The translations under genes and the position numbers were made by a program. A stretch of 64,000 bases of DNA from contig VXAY01000767.1 in assembly GCA_013399855.1 (NCBI GenBank), forward strand, positions 2,591,763-2,655,762, written 5' to 3'. This document shows positions 13,418 to 27,900 of this stretch, one piece after another. The stretch is from Oxyruncus cristatus (taxonomy: Eukaryota > Chordata > Aves > Passeriformes > Cotingidae). The notes under the pieces were generated by a model that was not told the origin of the DNA, made no database searches, and saw only the letters and a list, made by a program, of their open reading frames with translations. How positions within the stretch are numbered: position 1 is the first letter of the stretch; every line of letters begins with the position of its first letter.

Positions 13418-14210
13418 CAAAACAAAATTATGTAAAAATCACCGAACATGAAGACAAAAAAAAATAAAATACATCAAAATGCATTTATATAATGTTTGAA
13501 AGTAAAATGGGGCAATCTGTAGAAAGCATGTCATATCAGCTAAACTGCCCTCCAGTAGAAATTGCCATTTATAGATAACAAAGGCAGGGGATGTGCAAGT
13601 ACAGAAAGGGCACATGCAGTCTCATAGCATCTATGGGTGTATGGAATATTGGAATGGCAGTTGGCTCCAGCGTGAAGCAAATCCTGCTTTATGACTAGGA
13701 GCAGATGTATCCTGCTCCAGGCAATACCTCACCGCCTAATAGGAGTGATGTGCCCATGCACTAATAACAGTGAATTGCAGCCATTTTCATATCAAAGGTT
13801 AAGCTCTGCAATCCTGAGCTCCTCCAGGCAATGGCAGGAGTTTACTCAAGTAAGCCACACACTCAGTGGATTAATATTTTTGCAAGGCTGACCTGAATAG
13901 AGCCACTGATCTGCAGGCTGAAAAGGCAGAACATTTTTGGTCTGGTTTTATCTCTTGCAAGAAAGGGATCTTAGGGAGGACAGAATTAGTCACAACTTCT
14001 GAGGCTCTGAAGAGGAAAGGTGAATGTGTACACTGGGCCAACAGTTTGAATTTTAATGCAAACCAGCAGGTAAATTTACACGGATTAGTAGTAGTGAAAC
14101 TGCTGTGATATACTTGGTGTTACAACTTTTTTCTCCAAGTAGCTGGGGAAATTAGTGTACTACAAAAAGTAAAAAAACCCACTAGCTTTTAGGGGTTTTT
14201 TTTGTGTATG

Positions 14211-14239
14211 TTTGTTTGTTTGTTTGTTTGTTTTTTTTT
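14211..14239 (+). repeat. (TTTG)5 microsatellite with following T tract
   Basis: Five TTTG units run directly into nine T bases, preceded by a degenerate ttttttttgtgtatg lead-in. A second TTTG array lies about 150 bases downstream in the same orientation. Confidence 0.9.
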
Positions 14240-14372
14240 AAATTGGTTAAACGGTTACTGTAGGGTTTATAATACTTCCCAGCAACTGTTACTGTAAAAG
14301 GCCTGTTTCCATTGTTAGTTTGGAGAACAGAGAAAAACCGATTAATTTGTCATCTTAAGGCTTGGTTCATAC

Positions 14373-14397
14373 TTGTTTGTTTGTTTGTTTGTTTTTT
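14373..14397 (+). repeat. Second TTTG microsatellite
   Basis: The run consists of TTG followed by four TTTG units and a T6 stretch, in the same orientation as the array at 14211. The two share the same unit and 3' T-rich flank but not obviously their other flanks, so a recent segmental duplication is not supported by eye. Confidence 0.88.
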
Positions 14398-17300
14398 AAA
14401 TAAACCTCTCTTCTGGTATTTTCAGGTTTTACTCTTTAATCATGTAGGCCCACTTGTAAGACCAAATAAAAACTCTTGTCTTACTGGTTTGAGTCAGGTG
14501 ATTCAAAACTGGTCACAGTATCCATTGCAGCAATTCCACCCTTTTCCTGATGTTTCCATATTGCTATCAGCTCTTCTAGGGTTTCTGTGGGGTGCATTAA
14601 AGTATTTCTCATGGTGATTTGGCCTTGTTACTGATCTCCCTTGTAAAGTATAGCTAAAGCAAGGTAGAGAGAATGAAGTGGTGTAGAAAACCAAATCCCC
14701 AACTTCTCCCCAGTCTAATCAAGCCCACTGGGGAGGTGAGCATTTCTATTGCTGGACAAGAGCATGGTCTTTAACTTCTTCAGTGCTGTTGTCGTATAAA
14801 GGTGAACTTCAGCATCACTCTGATGTTTTCTATTTTTTGTGATATATGGCACTAGTGCCTGCACAAACCAAGGGGGTTTGTCTGGGTCCAGAAGAATAAC
14901 CTTTTTTTTCCCCCAAATTGGACAGAAAAAGTTACGAGGAGGGAAAGTTTCTGTATAAAGAAGGACAAAATTTATGTACCAAGAGCACTGCTCGGTTGTG
15001 CTGCGTCCATTAAATGCCCATTTATTTAAATGCATGTAGTGTTCCCGGAGCTTGTTCCATGAAGTTGGCGCTGACCCTTGAAACGAGTCAGCTCAACCAG
15101 TGCTTTAAATTGCCTCATGTTAGAGTAAAACTGCTTACTGCAACAAGTCTTTGTTCAGCATCCAGCCCCATGCAGCCCTGATCCATAACTGGTCCGTGGC
15201 ACCAGGAGAGCACGGTCAGGTACTGTTGGCCTGTCCCTCTGGGCAGAGACAAAACATATGTCTACAGGTAGAGAAAATAATCTGTTGCGGGTGAATAAAA
15301 GAGAGAAGGCAGAAACTCGGAAAAACTGTTGGCCCATTTCTGACCGCTGAACACTTCGCTGGTAGACAGAAAAACTAGTCACAGCTCATCTGAGCAAGAT
15401 TTGAACTTCGCAGTATTCTTTGTGCCATTAAGTTCCACGAGCTTTCTTGTTCTCTTCTCTTGGCAGAGCATAATCATCTCTCTCTGCAGTTTCTCTCCAA
15501 GATTTAAAAGAAATATTAAAACATAGTAAGGAAATAATATCTTCCTATACTAAAATTATGTAGCTTTGTACAAATTCATATAACTTGAGCAATTGTGAGT
15601 CTTCCATTCTTTCCCCTCCCTACTCCAGTCTCATAAACTTTAATTCAGTTTTTGCTTTGTCAGGAATTGGCTTTTACATACTTCATGTTTGTTTTGGCTC
15701 CGTGTCCATTGCATTGTGATAAGGCATCTTTTGATATTCTATGGGATCTTTCATAATGAAGATCTCATGACATAGTTTTCCAAGACTGGAACTGGTGGTC
15801 AGACTTGCTTGCATGTCCTGGAAGAGGAGACTGTCTAGACTGTGGGAATGACTGTGATGTTTGGATTGTGTTATTTCCATACCGCTGGGCAGGATGCACT
15901 CTGTAGTTAGTCTGGAAACTAATGAAAGTACCAGGCCTGATACAGGACCTTACCTGGCTGTGAAGTGGCTTTCCTTCGTTTTCCAAACTGTGTGGATAAG
16001 CTGTGCTTTCCATGCAGTACCTTGCTGAGTGACTTTAAATAACCAGGTGCTTAAAACCCCTCTTCACTACATTCATTAAGGGTCTTGTTCTTTAGCTTTG
16101 GTGTCCTACAAGGCCTTTGCCACCTAAATCCTTTGTAATCTTGGAAAATATTTAATTTGTGATCTAAATTGCTAATTTGTAAAACAAGCTGACTCTTCCG
16201 CTGTTTGTCTGTTGCCTATATAAGCAGTGAACTCTTTGGGGAAGAGGCACGATCTTACTGGGCTTCTAAATAGTGCTGATTGCTGCTTGGATCCTGGGGT
16301 GCTGGTGTGCCATGAACAGTCCCAACCCAGTGGCTTCGGATGAATACTGAGAGGGGATTTGGCTCAGTATGCACAGTTCACACAACTGTCATTTTGTAAT
16401 TACATCTGTACGATGCACATTTGTGATTGGCATCCATGGTGACATTGCTTGTTTAGAAACGAATTCTGAGTGCTGGAGAAAAATTGTTATCTCTTGGGAA
16501 CATCCTGTTCCTGGTAGTAAGTATTAAAATGTGCCCTGCGGCAGTGACTGGCACAGTTTTCCATTTAAGGAATTTTTTATTGCTAGAGGAACACCTGGGT
16601 CAGAATTTCCAGGTGGTTGTTGGAAATCTTGTTTTATGTGCTATTTCCTGATGTAATTCATAATAAAACACCTCAGAAGGGAAAACTTGTGATGTAGTAG
16701 ATAATGGTCAGAAAATAAATGCACTAATGAGAAGTTCAAAATTTATTTCATACTAAAAGTAGACCTCGAGAGTTGTCCACTGTGATAGTCTAAAGGCAAG
16801 TTTGCAATGGTTGAATCTTCCATTAACAGATAAGGGAAACCTGTCCACAAACTGAAATAGGTCAGAAGAGGTGAGTGGAAGTCAAGGTGTGAAGAACACA
16901 TTGCAATCTAATGCATTTTAGAAGGAAGAGCTTGAGAAGAAACATAAGCAGGTCAGCAGAAACACCCTTGTGAACCCCAGGAAACAAGGATATCGGCTCT
17001 GGAAATGTGTTTAATCTAACAGAGACAGGAAGGAGAAACTTTTCTTAGTTTTGCTCTTTTCATGTAGCTGCTGACTTACAATAAGGTGCCTGGGCAGGAG
17101 CAGGACCGCCAGTACTCAGTGGCATTCACGCCTCTAAATCCACAACAAACGAAAGCTGAACCAAACCCTTTTGCACCTGATTCCCAGGAACCCAGCTGTG
17201 CTTGTCTCTGCTTGCATGGTCAGTGCAGCTCGGGTGGTTCCTCTCAGCCTCATTTAAACAAGTTTGTTCATATTTCTCCTGTATTGAATTTGTTGTCAAA

Positions 17301-20300
17301 CTTGATGGCTTGAGTGAGTGACGAGAGTTGTTTGTTTTAGTAATATACCACAGGAGTCCCCAGAAGGACTGGTGAGGAGCAGATTTCCTGTACTGCAAAT
17401 GTGCCACAGAATTTATTTCTTTCCAAAGCTTAAAGACTATATAATTACAAAGAATTTGCTAACCTGCTCTTCATACTCTTTGCACCCAGTGGACAGACAA
17501 ACTGGTACAGCTGTGAGTCAGGAAGCCTCCAAATCCTTGCTGGGCTGTCCTGATCCGGGGCTGAGGGATCGCTCTCCTGCTTTTACAGTGCATCTGCCCC
17601 AGTGAAAGATGAGGGAGCTGTGTGTGGAAGTTATGTGAAATCTTGGTGTGCTGGTCAAAACATACCAAAAAATTCAGAACAATTCTCCTGACTGCTGTTC
17701 CAGTGCTCTGCATGGTAGAGAACACACATGGAGCGTCCTGAGTTTTAATTATGTGATTATGTGTTTTATTGTTGAGGAACAGAACTTCTGCTCAGCCTAA
17801 TAGCTGCTGATTTTTTTCAACTAATGCTGAAGGTGTGGAAGGGGCAGAAGAGGGAGGAGCTGTGCTCCTTTGTTTTAGTAGCTGGTATTTTCTGTAGATA
17901 AAGAAACATCTTTGCATTTTTCTCTTCAAGAATTTCAAACTAACACTTGCATTTGTTAACATTCACTGTTAAGTGGGAAAAAAGAAAAGATTTTTTTAGT
18001 GTCTTAAAGGAGATGTGTATATGATTAAGTGCAATTAACAGATTAGAATAAAGTGTAGTTAGAACAAAACAATTACGTCCAATGAAAAAAGATTAACATG
18101 AAAATGAAGACCAGAGAAGTAAGTTTCAGAGTGTTTATATCTGGTTTTGACCTTCTGCTGCAGAAGTGTATCTAGCCTATCTGTTCTAATAAGAAAGGGG
18201 ACTAGAGCAGTAAAATGTTGGCACTTAGAGTTGAGCTGAATTTGGTCCCTGGAAACACGAACAGGCATTCGAGTGAACCTGATACTGAAAAGTGACACCA
18301 CGCAATGATATCAGGTGGAGACAAAGTCTTTTAATTACTCCAGTTTGACCAGTGAATGAACTAAAAACAGCATGCAAAATGGTTATTTTATTTTTTAAAG
18401 TTCTGCCAGGTACCAGACTTTCAAACTCAGGTTGGCCCCTGCAAGTTGAGTCAATTCTTCTTCATGTGTGCATTGTCAGCACTAATAAAGATTTTGCAGT
18501 GGCAGCTCTGTTAAAAATACCATCGAAGATGTGCCAGACAACAGAAAAACCACAGCACTTCCCTACTGCCTATAGCAATGCCTGTAGTGCTAAAGGGATG
18601 AATATGAAAAAGAGACACATTCGTCAGAAAACTGAAGTGATAGGACTCTGGAATACATGCAAGGAACAGCTGAGTAAATAAGGTGTCTTTTTTTGCAGTT
18701 ACTTACCGACCATAAATGGACTCTACAAGTGAACACAGAAAAATTGTAATCAGATCTGACATGTTCATGAGCAATGCTGTAAAGAGCCCGAGGAAAAGAA
18801 ATGCTGTATGGAAAGGTAGCTAGCAGCAAAGTAGTGATGCCGGAGGTGTTGAATGTGTCAGCTGAGAAAGGCAAATAGCAGAGAGTATGTGAAAACTAAA
18901 ATACTGGCATATCCCAGATCTGTGGGGTCTGGTGGCACTGCAAACGGTTCTGAGCCACTTCTCATGACTGGAATGGTTAAGTTCTACTTCTCTCAACCTC
19001 AAAAATTTTCTTTAGCCTTAGATCTATTTCAGTTGACTCCCCGATACCCTATTTATTAGCAAGAAAAAAAAAATACATTAATGAGAAGTCCAGAAAATGA
19101 AGAAGTCCTAATGCTTCCCAGCATCGGGGCAAAGAACACGTGCTATTCTAGCCAGTGAATAAATCCCAGAGCTCCCTGGAGGAACAGAGAAGAGTTCCAC
19201 TGGCCAATCCATAAAAGCCAAATAAAACTCATAGAAGTGTCGGGTGTTTCTAATGCTTATCCTGTGTTTATCCTGCTGCCTAACTCCTATCTCAGTAATA
19301 CAGATCCAAGTGGAAAATGCTTGAATCAGCCCCATGCCCATTTGTTCTGTGAGCGTTCAGTCCTTTAGAAAAGAAACCATTTATATCATCTAAAGAACAT
19401 GTTGGGCAGTTACAGAGGAGGCAGGCACACAGGCTGTGCAGATAAGCAGGAGTCATTTAGGATGTTTCTGTGTCTCTGCAGGGGGTTACTGTCACCCCAG
19501 TGGAGAGTGTAGGGATTGTGCTGGTGCTTCATCTTCTGCTGCATTGCACAGCCCACCAGGTTGCTTCAAACATGCTTGGGGGGATTCACCTGAGCTGTCT
19601 GCCTTGTACCCCGTGCTGAGCCTCAGGCAGTTCTCTGCAGACTGGAAAGGCTGGTGACCTCCAGTTAGCAATCAGGAATGATCAGTCTGGGGCAGTGACC
19701 CCTTCTACCATCACAGTTCGATCTAGAGGAAACCTGATGGCTGGGCCCTCCTTGTTACCCGTGCTCTGGGCCTGTGTCACTTCACTGCACACTTCAGAAA
19801 GCATAACAATAAATACTGCAGATACTGCGTTGCTTCATATGGATTCGGTAGGTTAAAATCCATGCCAGGTGTAAACAGAGTGACTTCACTTTTCATTGAC
19901 TTCTTACCTTTGTCTTCTGCCTTTTCACAGACTATGTTTTAATTCTGCTGGACACTATTCCACCATAGCAAGTTCCCCTTAAATGGACAAGTGTCAATGT
20001 TTCAGAAATCAGGGTCTGGTATGACTAAAAATCCATTCCTTCTCTCTCCCCACTCTGTCTAGACTTCATAGCCATTTGCAAGTATGCCAGAAATACTGTT
20101 CTGCAGTAATGTTTACATAGTGGCCTATCAAAATATTGTTACCTGGTTAAAAGGAACTTGACAAATCTTTGGAGTCTGAGCTGACCACTGTCTGTCATAG
20201 TTCTTGGGGTTATCTTTTACAGACACTCCAAACAATGCAGACAAGACCTGAAAGATGCCTACATTTTAAAAAGCCCCTTGAAAAACTTAATTTTGAAAGA

Positions 20301-23300
20301 GTATCAGGGAATGTTGTTTCAGGGAAAAATCTGAATTATAACTAGCAATTATAATCTATGGTGTTTCAGGGAAAAAAAATTTCATACATTATATTACTTA
20401 GTAATCCCACTATTTCTTATTTTGGTATCAGCAGAGGTTTTTTTCCTCACACTTCTAAATACTAGGTATTCATACACATTATACTTATCTTAATAGAGTT
20501 CACAAGTTTTTATTTGAACTCAAAAAACATTTCATTGTGTTTAACTTAGAGAAATTAGATTTCTTTGATTACTATCTGTAGGAGCTATTACAAGCTCAAT
20601 TACATTTGCTAAATCATTTTTTAAAGTGTTATCATTTTAAGATTACTAATTTTTAAAAAAATCCATGATCTGACTGTGTGGGACTTCCAGGTACGCTATG
20701 TGTTCTCTGTACAACCCTCCAACTATGGGAAAATAATGTCTAAAATGGAAAAATTAATCATGCTAAGAACTGAAGATCAATGCAAGTCTTCAAAATTGGG
20801 TCATGAATTGTGAATGTGAATAAACAGCAATACTTTTATTAGGGAGACGGGATTTTCAAAATGCGTATTATTTGCCTCCATTCAGCACTGCAAATATGAC
20901 ACAGAGATGAGCTTTAAGAAGCTGAGAGAATGATGGTTGCTGGGGTGCAGATGTTTCACCTGTATAAAGCCTACATGTGTGTAAAATGCTGTCAGGTGTT
21001 GTGTGTAACCTCCATGTCCATGGGTGTGTCTCCAGGAAAGGTGCTAAAAGTGGCCCACATAGTTCATTTCAGTCTATTAGTTTCTGGCAGATCATGAGGG
21101 GTTTTTTTTTTGGTATTTAATTTTTTTTTTCTAAGGTGACTCCAATTTTGTGTGTCCTGTCACTGGGTGTTTCATAGAACTGAAGAGCTGCTGGGCAGCC
21201 AGAGCTCCCTCTTGGAGCTCTTTGAAATGATGGGCAGACAGTGCTGCTCACTATCTAGCTCTGTGCCAAAAGATTTTATTTAATTATTTTTTTCCTAGTA
21301 AAATAAATGTTATCACAACTCCAACTATATATACAGTACTGCTCATGTAATAGCCTGCCTAATTCAGATTAATTGCAGGCTCACAATGATAAAGGAGCTT
21401 CAGCACAGCAGTTATTCTGTTGTACAGATGCAATTAAAGCCATACCAGTGCAGTATAAATAACGCTAAATTAAGTTGCTGTCCCTCCACGTGGTGGCAAT
21501 TTTGAGCTAGTGCACAGTGAAAGCTAGCATCTTATTTTGTTCAAAAGGAGTAACTACACCAAGAAACATTTCTAATTTACTTGAATTGCTCTGGAGCAGC
21601 ATTATCACCCAAGAACATAAAGTGTGTAAAATACTGTCACTAAAGTATCACTAATAATAATAAACATTTCCTATCTTGCTATTCATCTTAAATTCAGGCA
21701 AAGCTTGAACTTTACATCTGAAAGTCATGGCGTACGTGTGCTAGTCTGATTTGAGGCCAAATGTGTTAGCGTACAAATATTTCATAGTGGAAAATAAATT
21801 ATTTGCTTCAAATTATTTAATTTTAACTGTTTTCAAGGCAGTTTTAGAAAATGCTAATACAAATCATTTAGTGTAAGTTAGATTTTCCTGGTTTGTTTGG
21901 GCAGCCTGTCATTTTGGGAGCAAAATACTATTCCAAAGAGCCATCATTTTTTCTTACTGGTATGAAAAAACTAGAAGATACCGGCCTAAAATTAGGATAC
22001 TGCTTTTTATACTATTTATATCTTGCTGCTGCAGAGCTGTAGCAGGAATAAGTTTAGGGAAAATGATTGCATCACAAAATAATTGGGGAAAAAAGTGGAG
22101 GCTTAATATAAATCAAGGAAATTTCTTCTTTAGCCTGTGTAGTATAAGTCTGTGTCAGGTGAAAGATAATTCATTTTGAAGAGATGTGGAAATAAAGTTA
22201 CCTCTCCCTCCATGAACCCTCCAAGTGCTTATGTTATTGCTGTTTATACCTTAATGCTTCACTGTGCTTTAAATACACCTATAACTTCATCCCTGGGAAG
22301 GCTTTGAGTGTTTAAGCGTATTTGTCAGTATTCCCAGTACAGCTGGAAACTGTAACAAGGGACAAAGGCATATTAACTGCCACTGTCTGAAAGATCTGGA
22401 TTCAATAGCTGGCTAATTAAATAAAGTCTTGCTTCAGTAAAGTGATTCAGCTGTAAGCAGCCTGTAAAAATTGTAATAAGTACAATAAGCAATGCACTTC
22501 TTTTTCCCCCATTCTTTTGGGTAATGTTTTTTCATGCTGACAAAGTCCACTACAAGGAATGCTGCAATGTTCTGCAAAGTTGTTTGTCAGTGCCTTGGTT
22601 TATTTTTGCAGAGAAGTATTGATTACAGAATGAGAAACATTTGGTTTAACAGCGATCGATGAGTAGCAAACAAAGGACACTGAAGTTTGACTCATTTTAA
22701 TTTGAATGAAAATACAGTACCCTGTGTAGTTTATGATGAAATAAAAAATGACATATACTCTTTGTTCTTGTAATCACATTTTTTCTTGTCATTTGTGAGT
22801 GAAATAGGTTCAGTCAGACAGAGGACTGTAGTCTGCTGTGTGCTGGTTTTGGGACCAGGTCGCACAACAGGAGTTGAGAGAGAGAGCTCTGACCTTGCGT
22901 GGTAGCCCAGGCCTTGCAGGAGGGTGACAGGCAGGTCCAGCTGCCTCTGGAGGTGACCAGACCAAGTAGATTTCACCCACCTTCTGTGTAAGAGGGGTGA
23001 GGATGAACCACCTTGGACTCCTTGACTGTTTTATTTGCAGGACCCAAACACAAGCTCTCACAAAATACCTGTAACGTGGAGAACATTTGTACTTCCCTGT
23101 ACCCAGCAGCTTCAGCCGTGGGTAGCTGGAGCTCAGGTACATTCTTGACACGTGAACAAATATCATTCAATCACCATGCATTATGTTGGGGGAATTAAAT
23201 ATTCATTGCATTGGAAAGAATGAGTTACTTTGTTAAACCAACTGGGAGACCAAGTAGCAAATTCTAGTTTCTGTTTCAATTAATATTTCATAATTAATTC

Positions 23301-24060
23301 TTGAAAAATGGAACTGTTTCACCACCCCTCTCTCATTTCTTGTCTCAGGCTTTTGTATGGCTCCTGTCTGCAGCGATCTTGTGAAAGGGCATACAAGGGT
23401 GATAAAACAGTGGGTTTGAATACTTTGAATGTGCATATTTATTCATAACAGTATTGATTTGCTAGAAAAACTAATTTTAGTGTGCTCTTAGTAGTTGCTA
23501 TTTGTTTGCTTCATTCTGTTTTCATTGTCTACTTTCAGGGATATATTCTCTCTGGCTTGTAGGATTTTGTGCTGTAAACCAGGCTATGATTCTACTAAAT
23601 TATGAGTTTTATGGCAAGGTGTCAGATGCATAGCAACAGAAAATGCATTAAAAATAAATACATAAATACTGAGTTTAGGTTATCAATGACTTAATGGTAC
23701 TTCAAACTCTAAACAAAAAATATTTTAGTCTTTTCTTCCCATCATTTAAATTCATTGCAAAGTATCTGTTTGAAATCAATATTAATTACACAGAAATTGT
23801 GACCCTCTTTAGCAAATGCTTTAAAATAGTTGTTAAAAATTTAATGTGAAGGTTATTAGCCTGATTTTGAGCAACATTAAGCCTGTGTTAAATATTCTCG
23901 TGTAGGATTTTTTTGACAAAATAGTGCTCCCATGTTACCATAATTAGTAGTACTATAGTAAACCCCTTCTTATGATGCACTGGGGAGGCAAAGAAAAAAT
24001 TCAAGAATAGAGAGGGATGTTATTTCTACTTAAACAGTTGCCCTTTTCCCTACTTATAAA

Positions 24061-24084
24061 GTAACCTTAATGACTTAAGGTTAC
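24061..24084. repeat. Perfect 10-bp inverted repeat with 4-base loop
   Basis: The arms gtaaccttaa and ttaaggttac are exact reverse complements separated by tgac, giving a 24-base hairpin or dyad. Base pairing does not extend past the arms. The sequence could be a palindromic protein-binding site or a chance hairpin in intron DNA. No array of similar sites or surrounding transposon ends was seen. Confidence 0.9.
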
Positions 24085-24714
24085 ACGTGTGCCCCTTCCA
24101 AGACACTTCGGATATTTGAACTAATCAGTCCGGTTAGATCTAGCTGTTGTGAAGAGTTGCTTTTCACAAGACTCAAACATAAGCTAAACAGAAGGAGGAA
24201 CCAGTTTCTGTGTAAGTGTTGGGCTTTCTCCCCGATGAATAGCAATGCCCTGTGTAGCATGCATGGCATGTGTGTACCCAATCCCTCTAATTCTTCACTT
24301 GCAGTTAACTATAGCTTTAAATCTTGGCACACAGACACATTTTTCTTTTACATACAGTAACATTATTGCTCAAAGGAGTGGTATGATGATAGGTAAAAAA
24401 TAAATTACAAAGATAACAGTAAAATACTCTGGCGTGGTGGGCTGCCCTCAGCCTTGGGTTGGCCATGCTCTTGCATCCCTTCCTCAGTGGGACCCAGGGA
24501 ACAAAAAATGACAGAAAGGTTTATAAGTCAAGATAAAGACAGGGAGTTCTCTGACCGTTTACTCTCACAGGCAAAACTGACTTGGCTTCTGGTAGATTAG
24601 TGTATTGCCAATTAAAATAGATTTGTGTAACAATTAAAAAAATAAATTTAAAGCCACACTTGCCAAAGTGCAGTCTGGGGAGTCTGATTCCCCTATGAAG
24701 CGGCACAGAGGGAT

Positions 24715-24960
24715 AGAGATGCAGGCTGAAGTCTTTCCATGACAGTCCCTCTGCGCTGGACCTTCCTCCTTAGAAGCTTCCCCAGCTCAAGTGCAGGCTC
24801 TCCTTAGGCTGCAGCCCTTCAGGAAACATCCCCGTGGTCCTCCATGGCTGCAGGGAAACATCCACCCCAGTGCCAGGAGCACTCCCCAGCCCCAGGCACT
24901 CTCTGGGCTGTCTCTCACACCTCTCTCCTCACTCCTTACCCCTCAGTTCCAACTGGTCCT
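24715..24960 (+). repeat. Fragment of a long GC-rich bird interspersed repeat (3'-part-like)
   Basis: This GC-rich patch within AT-rich intron includes gtggtcctccatggctgcag, tgccaggagcac and ctgtctctcacacctctctc. I recognise this wording from a high-copy repeat of bird genomes that is probably derived from an LTR retrotransposon; in that repeat, gctgcagg blocks alternate with short GC-rich phrases and end near a cacatgttctcactcc-like stretch. The family name is uncertain. The fragment appears diverged and carries no intact gene: short open frames of 81 to 119 codons across it look like by-products of base composition. It corresponds to a different part of the repeat than the fragment at 35.07 kb, so the two are separate insertions or remnants. 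Confidence 0.5.
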
Positions 24961-27900
24961 TTCTGAATTGCCACGAGTCACTGATGTGCCCAGCTGTGCC
25001 CTGTGCTGGGGCTGTGGCAGAGCCAGTGGCAACCTCACAGAGGAGCTCCCACAACCAGTGCCTGGATACAGGTGTACAGTACATCTGGTCCTCTGACTTT
25101 AAAAAAGGTAAGACTATGGGGGTGGCACATGATGGAGGGTCAGGGGAAGATGCTTTGAGGTGGAAAGGCAGCAAGGAACAAGCTACTGGCTAAGCAGCTT
25201 TAATAGGGAGGGTGTGAGGTCATCAGCACTGTGGAAGGGAGAGATGAAGGTCCAACAAAATGTGGGGGACTGGAGGGTTTTAGAGAGAGAAATCTGCTTG
25301 AGTTACTGAAATGCTTGACCCTTGTGGGGAGAAAGTATTTCATGGAGTTGGTCCTACCATTCTGATGAAACATTTGCTGATATTACCCGCAGTGACAGGT
25401 AAAGGAGTTAAAACTCCAAGTCTCTGACTCAGAAGTCTTGAGTGTCACACATGTCTAGACATAAAGTTAACAACAAAATAACCCCGAAAGGATAAAATGG
25501 TAAGATGGCAGGCTTTCCGTAAAAAACCTTAATGTGCCACACGTTCACTCTGCGTGCTGGGTGTCAGACTGTTTAGAAATGAGTGGCCCGTTATGCACCG
25601 TGTGCTGCCATCTGCCTCCCTGGGCTGCCACCTGCCCCACCCTCACTCATGTCTCCTCACTCAACAGACAAGACATTTGCAGTTTGGTAGAATGTGAAAG
25701 AACCATGTGCTGACATTTGTGACGCATCCCAAGGGAGGTAAAGGAGACATAAATGGTCGAGTTCCTCTTAAGACACTTGTGTGGCTGCGCGGGGTCAGTC
25801 CTTAGACCAAGAGCATGACTGTTAACCAGTAACTCTGAGAATAAGTGTTGTCTCTTGGTCTCTTCATGGGGTGCTGAGGAACAAATCATATTTTGCTGTC
25901 AAATGCATGTGTTATTTTCAATCTAGTTATAAATAGTCTTCATGTGCTTTGTTTTGATCGTGAGTATCTCAAATTGGATTCCTTCCTTAACTTTGAGAAG
26001 ATGACTTAATGTGTGGTACATGTCCCTGACTGGATGAGAAATGAAACATTTTGACACGAACATTTCTACAGCTACACAAAAAGGAGCTCGCTGAAGTGCA
26101 AATGCTGGCTCACGAGCATAATGAGTAGCTGGTGAAATTTGATTGCTGAAATGTTCTTGAAAAAGTAATTGCAAATAGTATTTACTCAATGTTAAAATAT
26201 TCCGGTACTTGCACAAAAGGATCGGTAGAGTTTACTAACCCTGCCTTTTTTCTCTGGTTTGTTCACATAAAATTTTTACCCGTTTGGAAAGTTATCGGAA
26301 ATTTGACTGGGTGATGTGATGAAAGTCAGACTATCTGGAGACACTGAAAAGAGGAAGGAAGAACGAAGTAAAGGTTATGCTTCTAAGAGGAGAAGGGTAC
26401 GGCTGTGCTGCAGAAGGCAAGGAGAGAAAGCAGGGAAAAATACTTTGAGCAGAGCTCATGGAGAGAAGAACTTGCAATTAAAGAGGAATTGGCAAGTGGG
26501 AACACGTGGCTTCATTGGAAGATGGCAATGATTTTTCTGGTGTTAAAAGGAACTGATGCATTTCACACGATACTTTTTTTATTTAACCTTTTCTCCCCAT
26601 GGCACTTCCTATTAAGCTTATATTCGCTATAAAACCTTGAACTGGTTCTGCATTCATTTCTTTTCACACGCCTTTTTTTTTTTCACAGGAATAAAGTGGG
26701 GTTAGCACAGAGGAGCTTATAAAGGGCATTATGACAGTGCAAAATTTCTGCAGAGTTCAGGGATATGTTTTCTTCTTCCAGAAGACAAAAAAATCTCAGT
26801 TTAATCCTGGCCTTTCTGTACGTTAGGCTCACTTTTCTCTTCTGACACTTCATTATGGCTTTTCTGGGTCTGAATAAAAATGTTCTCTTTTCTGGTAGAT
26901 AAGGTCACTGCTGCTGGGAGATACTTTGTCTGTGTAGTGTACATGAGTATTTTGTGTCCTGGAGACCATCCCAAGTGTGGTGGGTGGTCTCTTACTTCTT
27001 TTTCTCCCCACTTTTTTTAATGTCTGCTTTCTGCCTGCAAGAAATGGCAGAAGTGCCTCAAGGTTGCCAGTAAGTTCTTGTGTAGAAGCAACACCTTCAG
27101 GCCAATGGTGTTGTTGCTGTGCAGTTATCCTGTGGACAAGTCTTTGTTCCATTCATCCAGGAAGGTTTTGGCAGCTGGGAAGAGAACCCAGAATTTCAGG
27201 GCCGTAGGTCAGTGCTTTTGTTTCTGGTCTTGTAGCCTCATGACTTGTTCATTGTTTATCTCTTACCCTGAAATGAGCCTGAATTTTGTACAGCAACAGT
27301 ATGTCCTCATACAACAAATAACTGTGTTGTGATGCTTGCCCTTGAGGTGGCTCAATTGGAACAGGGCATTTAACTCATTCCAGAAGTTCCTAATATTTAG
27401 GGATTTCATCCCTGTAACGTTATTGTTCTTGTAATGTGAATTTGTTGCTGGTTTAAGAGTACTTCCCTTAAGGTAGTGCCTACATCCTTTCTTAAGAAAA
27501 ACTCAAGCAAGCCCATGTGGATGTGCTGATCTTTTTGTGTAGGATGATAGTACAGATTTCACCACATGAATAGAAGGAGTAAATGGTGGCAGCAACATTC
27601 TTTGACCTATCACGAAGAGGTAAATGAAACCAAGAAATAGCTTACATAGCTCTGTGACCTGTAGGGGAAAGCTTGGGCTTGTAAATCTCTGCTGTATATC
27701 CAATGCTGTACTAGAAAGTGGGGGGTTGTGATTAGCAGGAGGTTGGCCGTGCATGGAGGTACTGCACATTCATTCCACTGGACAGGCAAGGGCTGTGAGC
27801 AACTTGCAAACACCGTGGCAACGAGATGGAGAACAGGGTACTCCTTTGCTTTCCAAAGTGCCACCTTTTGTCTCTCTTACCCCGGGGAGATCTGCCTTTG

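Noticed and set aside
13033..13449. 138-codon minus-strand and 119-codon plus-strand frames across the CpG-rich block
   Set aside because: Both are explained by GC-rich sequence with few stop codons and end in translated homopolymer; no protein family resemblance.
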